Positions 57,922 through 64,000 of a stretch of 64,000 bases of DNA are shown here, piece after piece. The position numbers and the translations under genes were made by a program. The stretch is from the NCBI RefSeq assembly GCF_963675165.1, contig NC_087377.1, positions 2,464,824-2,528,823 on the forward strand. The letters are read 5' to 3'. The notes beneath the pieces are model-generated. The model saw only the letters and a list, made by a program, of their open reading frames with translations. It had not been told where the DNA came from and made no database searches. How positions within the stretch are numbered: the stretch's first letter is position 1; every line of letters begins with the position of its first letter. Source of the stretch: Halichondria panicea (lineage: Eukaryota > Porifera > Demospongiae > Suberitida > Halichondriidae).

Positions 57922-58704
57922 GACCAACTGTCTCTGTTAGGATTTGACATTGTCGTACTAGTGCACAGAGATTCAAGCAAATCACATGACACGCCCAGTC
58001 GCTCACGCCACACCTACAGGAAGTTTGTGACCCCCGGACTGGCCGAGAGCTTTGTTGAATCTCCTCTGGTGTACGGCAGTTGGAAAGATTTCTGTAGTTC
58101 TGACAAGACCTCAACTGGACACGCTCAGAAATCCAAGAGCCCACGAAAGAAAAAAGGAGTACAAACGAATACCACTACTACCACTCAGGAGGGGGACAGA
58201 TCACATGATACGAGTGGAGTGTCACATGATCAAGGCAATGTATCTCAAGACAGCAATGGTGCCAATACTCAATCACAAGCAGCACAAAGCTCTACTGCTC
58301 TACTCTCTATTAGTGACAACTCAACAACGCTTTGGAATGCAATATCTTCTCTTCGCCAACAAATTGATTCCATACAGTCCAGTTTAAATGCCCCGCCCAC
58401 TCACACGTACCCTCAACACATGTACCCCACAGCTACTGGTTTAATGAACACAGGGCAATCGACCTTTGTACCCGTGCCGGGGGGTGGTCTATTCAATACA
58501 CCACTCCCCAATTTCACTGGACCTTCTTCACACAACTCAATGCTGGGACAGTCATCACGATTTAATGTGAATCCCGTGTCCTTCCCAATGTTTCCATTTT
58601 CACCTGCTCCAGCAAATTATCGTTTCCCTTCATCGATTACACCGTTAGAGTCGTCTAGGCAACCAATAAACTCTGACCCAAACACTGACTCAATAGATCC
58701 GTGA
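55104..58704 (+). CDS. Intact ankyrin-repeat protein with zinc ribbon and low-complexity tail
   Basis: Eight exons (55104-55126, 55355-55689, 56093-56194, 56551-56769, 56878-56973, 57035-57103, 57244-57419, 57919-58704) give 1806 in-frame bases, 601 residues. It starts MATGQDSG, then a repeated EDLYEA segment and about five ankyrin repeats (PPLHLACDKGHLEIAKTLV, TPLHWACQGGDKEMVQYLI, TPLHQACIWGNKDVVQYLV, TPLDLATQEGHTEIVDYL). PPPTKKRK follows, a likely nuclear-localisation run. Next is a four-cysteine zinc ribbon (CPNCKESCHIRCKKCPECEH) of the UPF0547 type. The last exon encodes LLGFDIVVLVHRDSS, a TYRKFVTPGLAESFVESPLV segment, KSPRKKKG, and a Ser/Thr/Gln/Pro-rich tail. A nuclear regulator is inferred; no catalytic site is seen. 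Exons 1-6 are duplicated at 31904-33903 and exons 7-8 are unique. An AATAAA lies at 58839-58844. Confidence 0.75.
56305..56521. mobile_element. TA-flanked MITE in ankyrin intron, unit 2
   Basis: Copy of 33105-33321 at +23,200. Confidence 0.75.
57160..57243 (+). repeat. CA-rich tract at the duplication boundary and 3' splice site
   Basis: A (CA)-rich intron end in which the right boundary of the duplication (about 57202) lies. It runs directly into 'cacacag' and the zinc-ribbon exon. Microsatellite DNA at a breakpoint is a plausible cause of the rearrangement. Confidence 0.75.
57451..57651. repeat. Near-perfect ~200-bp palindromic MITE in the intron before the last ankyrin exon
   Basis: The left arm contains 'atgcggagagtaacgtgact' and 'cttggaatttgcacactgac'; the right arm carries the reverse complements ('gtcagtgtgcaaattccaag', 'agtcacgttactctccgcat'). 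The centre contains 'gggtgatgtaa'/'ttacatcaccc'. It lies outside the duplicated unit. Confidence 0.8.
57725..57918 (+). repeat. ~190-bp (CA)n tract forming the acceptor of the last ankyrin exon
   Basis: It starts with a C run and continues as CA repeats with CACC and CG interruptions up to 'cacacacag'. It is the longest such tract in the window, and no other acceptor is visible. Confidence 0.85.
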
Positions 58705-59076
58705 ACTTTGCAATAGAATTTGAAGTTATAAAGTCATGTACGTTGTAAAAAATAATTATGCTGTAATTATTTGTTCTGTGCGTACCATATACGCTATAAA
58801 ATACTTGAATCAATTAAATGACTGTGTATCAATTACATAATAAATAGAAAGTGCTCCCATGGCCATGCTTGCATGCACATGTATAATTTCGAATTCAAAG
58901 AAGGGTATACGAATACATATACATGTAGTTGTACTATTTCACTGTGGGATAAAAGTTCTATTCAAAAAATTATACAGGTACAGCAGCAAATTTAAAAGGT
59001 ATAAAAACTTGCACAATAAAGTATTCCGACTAAACAGTACACTATATACTACAACTGTCTATTGCTGCGTATAGAT
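58705..59076. other. Convergent intergenic region (3' to 3')
   Basis: 372 bases lie between the stop of the ankyrin gene and the stop of the minus-strand hydrolase gene. It is AT-rich, with AATAAA at 58839-58844 for the plus-strand gene. No other feature was seen. Confidence 0.6.
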
Positions 59077-62000
59077 TTAGTCAGATGACATGATAAGTAT
59101 CCATGTGATACTCTTGGGGTCCATGGTGACAGCCACCACCACGTTGTAGCCTCTGTCCAACCCATACACTGCCCCCGGACTCTGTCCCTCAGGCAACACG
59201 AGTGCTTTGTCAGACAGGCCAGTGTAGTACAGTGGTAGACTGATATTGCGCGTGATGGCCACTGGAGTGGGGTTGAATATCATGGCTAGACCGCGGTGGT
59301 CAAGGTGAGGGTTCACGTGCAGCACACAGTCGTAATCTGTGCATGCGTGCAGGGAGAACATGTATAGCAATAACATCAAACTTATTTAGCTACGCTATAA
59401 TAATTATAATTATGTACAGCGTGTAATCTTCGTTGGTTAAAATGTTCGTATTCATGAACTATAATTTTATACCCATATAAATATTAATATTCTGTATTTT
59501 TGTAGAGCTGCATGACGTTGAACCTATATATTGCGGTGGAATCATTTCGTAGTTTTAGTTTTCAATACGACAATTTCCATATACGAATATATATTTATAC
59601 GGTACATAATTAATCACTTCCATTCCCTAGCTCCCATCATGCACACACCTTGCATGTCTGGTCTCCTCACATGGACTATGTCACTGATCAGAATGTCACG
59701 ATAGGTCTTGTAGAAACCCACCCACTTCTTCACCAACTGCATGGTTGCATCAGTGTCATACAACCTGCATGCATGCAGGGAGATCATTAAACCATATGGT
59801 GCATGCATTAGACTGTAAAAAATTATGTATGGTTTTTGACGCAAGTGCGTGACTATTGTGGCAACTATCAGGAAAAAACGCACGTTTGCTACAATAGTCA
59901 CGCACTCAGCGTGAAAACTACACATCATTTTATACTTTATACACATACCTGGGGCCACGATAACAAGCTGCAACTCCGTAACCAAGGTACTGTGCCAACG
60001 CCCACTCATACTCCACTAGGTGCTCAGATAGTGGCTCAAACTGAGCAGCAGAACCACCTGTTAGTATGTGGAGGGGGCGGATACATTATAATTATATAGA
60101 TTATATATAGCTAATGTGGAACGGAATATGGATAACAAAATTGAAAGCAGACATTGAAAGCTTAGAAAGAGACCTTTTTCAAATAATGTTGTGGCCAGAA
60201 ATTAAGGATTAATTAATTAAGCGCCTCAAAATTTAAGCGCTATATTTGTATACAGCATGGTATAATCATTACCCTAACATACATACATACCTCCGTGATA
60301 CACGACCAGTGGTACAAACATCCATCCCTGGGTGGGTATGTAATGGTAGGTATCATCATACATCCCCTGTCTGCTCACACTGAGGTCCTCCCAGCGAGGC
60401 AGGCTGTACTGGTTCTCATTATAACTGGAGCAAGAGGGACAAGTATTCAGCATGCATGCATGGTGAGAGGAGAATGCATGGACCATGCAAACAAACAAAT
60501 TACTGCATAGACCTAATAAATGATGTACACTGACTATAATAATTATTGCAACGTTCCTACACACAAGACTAGTAATAATGATAAAAATAATGTCCATCTC
60601 ATGCACTCAAAGTTAACTATAATTATAGAGGGGGGGGGGACAAGTAAATAATAGCCTGGAACTAACACTACATCAGGTACACTAACTACAGTACTGCAAC
60701 GTTCGTAACATAAAAAGTGAGCGATGATCTGAGCACATGTACTGATGCATGTATGTACTGATTAGCTCTGTCAAGAGCTGCTGAATGCATCTTTAGCTTC
60801 GAATCGGAAATTTCACACAAATTATGGATATTATACTAAGGTACACATAAAATTGTGCCCAAAATAAATCCCTGATCAAGACCAAACATAACGTATGCTA
60901 TAATTATATAATTATCGATCTCTTCCCCATACAAACAACACATGTACAGACATTAATTATAGTCTCACCCCATTCCAGACTTGCTTCCTCCCCAATAGAA
61001 ATAGTTGTCAGGTTGGTTGATAAACACGTTCTTTGCTCGTAGCTCAGAATAGAGCTGTGCTTGTAGTCGTGTCTGCCAGTACACGGAGTCACTGGTGGAG
61101 GTGTGGTGGGTATGGTTAGCTGAGCCGCACGTTGCACCTCCATAATTATGGTCCGTCAGTCTCAAGCATAGAGAGACCAGTTTGGTTGATGAAAGTGAAG
61201 ATGATGTCATTAATCTTGTCATACCTATACAACGAACAAATACACTAGCTATAATTATTATGACTGAATTCAGAGAGCACACGCACATTAATTTTAGAGA
61301 GACATTAATTTTGGCCTCAAAACCAAAGCAATTGCTAATCTATGTAGTGGATCAACTATCAACTAAATGCAACTTGATTAGCTCCGAAAAGAAGACCATT
61401 TCAGAAACTATAACAGAAAATAGAACACACTGTAACAAAAGCAATGATCTGCATCTATATTGTTTATACAATTATAACCGTAGTAACAACATTGTTTCAC
61501 TCACCATCCAGAAGCGAAGCAAGCATCCGGTGTTAGTTGTCCTGATTGTATATGATGAGAACACAGCTAAAACCACAACAATGTTCCACTAGGTTACAAT
61601 ACTAACAGGGAATTGAAAAAACTCTGACACCTTGTTATAGGTCTGCAACACAGAGCAAATTTAAAAGCTGTTACTAAGAGAGAAATGTGTATGACCGGGC
61701 CATGGTTGTGTGTGTGTGGATCGAGGGAGGGTATACAATTATTATAGAGCAAAGCTACTATACTATGGGCTACAGAAATTTACACACACACCTAATTGCT
61801 GGGGTGAGGTGGTTTCTTGCTGATCGAATGATGTGTTGACTTTGCTGCTGCATGTGCTATATATAATAGAGAGACGATAGGTCCATTTCACCAGGCCTGG
61901 AGGGAGTCACGTCAATACTCCTGGAGGGGGTGGGTTGAAATTAGATACTTAGATACTCAAAAGTTGTGCTCACGAGTGAGCTTCACTAGATACGATATCA

Positions 62001-63105
62001 TTTTGTAAATCTTCTGAAACAGAAGATTGAATATAGGCAATTATTAGCTGGTAATTATCGTATGAACCACCAAAAATATTAGTATAGCTCAGAATGGTGT
62101 AGGTGATGTGATAGCATCTCCTGACACCCACTCTCTGACACACGTACCTGTGTGTGCTTGACACCATCATTCCCTCAGTCTAGGAGTAGACACCATGCAG
62201 GCAGGGTGAAGGATACAATAGCACACACAGAGATATTGGGGCACTGTGGGAGGAGGGAGATGTATTGATGAGCATCATTACACTAGTCACCATAGTGAGA
62301 CATGTGTACACACGCACCTGTGTGTGCTTGATACCTCCATTCATGAGGCAGTGATTAAACCTGGGTAACAAATGTGGAACACATCGTACATGCAGTTGAT
62401 CGAGACATGAGCAAAGAAATGGCAAACTATTACAACACGTCTATACAGTGCATGGGCTAACTTTGTGGAGGAGGCTAATCACATAATTATTAATAGGTTG
62501 CCTAGCTCGCTCTATAAGCCTAGAATTATATGAATTGTTCGTAATTAAACAATAGTTACTTAATTAACACATACAAAGTCATACATTAGGCAGTACCTAT
62601 AGTTTGTATACAGGGCATAATTATTGACACCGCAGGCAACCTTCATCCAGCCTGGGACTAATGCAAGGAATAGTTTTACCAAGAAGCACCCCTCATGTTT
62701 CAGCAGCTCAGAGTGTTGCTGTCTTGACTGAAAGTAGAGGTATTTAATGTCTGAGTAGGGGAAGTCCCTGCATAGGAAAGAATAAAGAGAATGTTAAGTT
62801 TGTTTTACCACAATAATGTAGATCTATAGTTGTAAGGGGAGAAATTGACAGAGCAATACCTTGTGTGTTTGAACAAAGTTAAGCTTCAATGGCGCGACGT
62901 CGACAAGACTCAGAGTGAGTGAACATGTAGACTATAACTAACCTGACTACTCTAGTGCCACCTTTCATTGCATAGACCACTGCCTGAATGTTGGGAGGAG
63001 AGACAGGATGAAAATGGACGTACCTTCTATGTAGACCAAACCTCCGGACGCACACAATGGCATCGACCAATCAGTGAACAGGACATACGGCAAAGGTGTG
63101 TGCAC
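59077..63105 (-). CDS. Glycoside-hydrolase-like multi-exon gene (partial, with frame conflicts)
   Basis: Minus-strand exons, 5' to 3': 63105-63024 (VHTPLPYVLFTDWSMPL), 62767-62631 (SELLKHEGCFLVKLFLALVP), 62360-62318 and 62179-62148 (related short exons), about 61839-61792, 61541-61505, 61224-60969 (YDKINDIIFTFINQTGLSML, then DSVYWQTRLQAQ and FINQPDNYFYWGGSKSGMG), 60424-60291 (HYIPTQGWMFVPLVVYHGG), 60057-59949 (YEWALAQYLGYGVAACYRGP), 59764-59649 (DTDATMQLVKKWVGFYKTYR, VRRPD) and 59336-59077 (DYDCVLHVNPHLDHRGLAMI to the stop). The last five joins agree in phase. The ETDGP/NYGG part of the 61224-60969 exon needs a one-base shift near 61145, and the first joins are not all in phase. The motif set resembles secreted carbohydrate-active barrel proteins, but I cannot name the family. 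The start lies upstream of 63105 or is missed. Confidence 0.55.
59843..59905. repeat. Small hairpin MITE in an intron of the hydrolase-like gene
   Basis: 'agtgcgtgactattgt' and its reverse complement 'acaatagtcacgcact' lie about 30 bases apart. No coding role. Confidence 0.7.
62889..62914 (+). CDS. Orphan start exon (MARRRQDSE) related to ankyrin-gene exon 1
   Basis: ATG at 62889 encodes MARRRQDS plus two bases of the next codon, followed by a gtgagtgaacatgtagacta donor region. The same donor and following 20 bases flank ankyrin exon 1 (MATGQDSG) at 31904 and 55104, and the upstream 'aagcttcaat' also matches. Both exons end in phase 2. It lies on the plus strand within an intron of the minus-strand hydrolase-like gene. 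It may start a gene running toward the Death exon at 63885, although that acceptor is phase 1, or be a silent copy. Confidence 0.4.
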
Positions 63106-63403
63106 CTGGGGATTGTTAGGAGGCACTTGACAACTACTTAGCTTATAATTAATTCTATACAGCAGCTTCATAAAATTAATCATGTCAAGTATCGATCTCT
63201 TATAATTACTATTATTTTTATAATCATTACCTATAGCTACTAAAATTAATATAACGCCTTTTAGGACATAATTATAATTACCTCGTAATTATTGCATCAA
63301 TTCTCGTTTGCCTCGAATATACGAATATAACTATTAATTTAATGTGAAGTTTTTCATTATAGCTAGAGGGCCACTTGTGTAAGTGTGTGCATTGCATTAA
63401 CTA
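63106..63403. other. No gene recognised; AT-rich spacer
   Basis: An AT-rich stretch upstream of the hydrolase-like exons. From about 63350 it becomes similar to the sequence at 15115 ('agggggccacttgtgt' type words), marking the start of another related segment. Confidence 0.4.
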
Positions 63404-63612
63404 CCGTATAGCGGGTGATTTTTGAGGGGTAAAATATTCGTTATTTCCGTGGGCAAGCTGACCTCCACCCTACATGAAAACAGTTTACCGGAACGCATGC
63501 CAGGCAGTATACAGGCAATAAAGTCAACCGATATTTTTACAAACGAAAATCAACGTTTTCGATTTGTCAATGAATGCATGGATTTTTACCTCACGAATAT
63601 TACCCACTATCT
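63404..63612. mobile_element. MITE of the 'accgtatagcggg' family
   Basis: Starts 'ccgtatagcgggtgattttt' and ends 'attacccactatc'. Flanks and interior match the copies at 15163 and 38879, with more divergence and a few insertions. Confidence 0.65.
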
Positions 63613-63884
63613 ATCATCTATTATAATTATTCGAAAGCCTTCAGTCTTAAAAAGTACATTATTTTGACTCTTATCCATTCCTCATTACACGCGTTGTGTG
63701 GCTTGCATCATTAAATAATGGTATGTGCATTTTCAGAATAGTTTGTTGTACGCAGCTTGTCACACACTTTCTAACCCCAAGATGGCTTGTATAATAAAAT
63801 GCACACTCGTCATTTATTTTTGTTACAATATTTTCCTTCTAGTGTCTAAGCATTGCCTGTGATTTAATATTGACTTGTGTACAG

Positions 63885-64000
63885 GATCATCATCAGAGAA
63901 GGATACCAGCAATGGAGACCAGCCGATGGTTCTGACTGGAGCGGATATTAATACAATTTGTGAGAGTCTGAAAACTGCCACCTATAATTGGTTTGATTTA
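63885..64000 (+). CDS. Start of a Death-domain exon, cut by the window edge
   Basis: After 'gtgtacag' the phase-1 exon reads GSSSEKDTSNGDQPMVLTGA and then ADINTICESLKTATYNWFDL. It is paralogous to the exon at 18689 but without the frameshift seen there. The rest of the domain lies beyond the window. It indicates that the family cluster continues to the right. Confidence 0.6.

Noticed and set aside
57703-58144. Minus-strand Cys/Val-rich frames and plus-strand His/Thr-rich frames
   Set aside because: These are translations of a (CA)n/(GT)n microsatellite and the antisense of the last ankyrin exon.

Overview
The window looks like a piece of animal nuclear genome, most likely from a demosponge. 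The evidence is AT-rich DNA with many TAATTATA-type tracts, many short introns with ordinary gtaagt/gtgagt donors and cag acceptors, metazoan gene families (TPRKB, ZDHHC6, a NAK-type kinase) and a crowd of MITEs. It also holds a local family of ROC-COR GTPases joined to Ig-like and Death-like domains. The Amphimedon-like assignment is an inference from style; no species marker was identified. There is one run of exactly 200 N at 9455-9654.

Layout. (1) 1-9454 is gene-poor. It holds a TTAA-bounded element with perfect 20-bp inverted ends (511-3122), a 738-bp fold-back palindrome (4415-5152), a tRNA-like relic, and an inverted copy (7598-8243) of a first-exon/promoter module found again in the duplicated units. 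(2) 10424-34002 and 34054-57202 are two tandem copies of one ~23.4-kb unit. From about 17.7 kb onward the copies run in register at an offset of exactly 23,200 with almost no differences. The first 7 kb is a mosaic of near-identical and diverged blocks. (3) 57203-58704 is the 3' end of an ankyrin gene. (4) 59077-63105 (minus strand) is a multi-exon glycoside-hydrolase-like gene. (5) 63350-64000 is the start of another member of the ROC/Death-type cluster, cut by the window edge.

Each unit carries, in order: a ROC-COR GTPase gene (ROC-COR, Ig-like, two Death-like exons); a short gene whose Death-like exon is frameshifted; a small predicted membrane protein; a truncated TPRKB-like fragment; transposon-rich DNA; an orphan array of three Death-like exons; a MITE; a ~46-bp satellite with a 467-bp higher-order repeat; a NAK-kinase C-lobe fragment; a ZDHHC6 C-terminal fragment; and the 5' part of an ankyrin gene. 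The TPRKB, kinase and ZDHHC6 pieces are all truncated and frameshifted, while the ankyrin and ROC-COR genes stay open over about 9 kb of coding sequence.

The most interesting point is the internal duplication junction near 34.0 kb. Both breakpoints lie in phase-1 introns. Ankyrin exons 1-6 of unit 1 can therefore splice in frame onto the ROC-COR/Ig/Death gene of unit 2, giving a predicted chimera of 1433 residues. The intact ankyrin gene (601 residues, with zinc-ribbon and low-complexity tail) survives only in unit 2. Introns in this window repeatedly end in a (CA)n tract that directly forms the 3' splice site. All exon models are read by eye from splice consensus and reading frame; none has been tested against transcripts.
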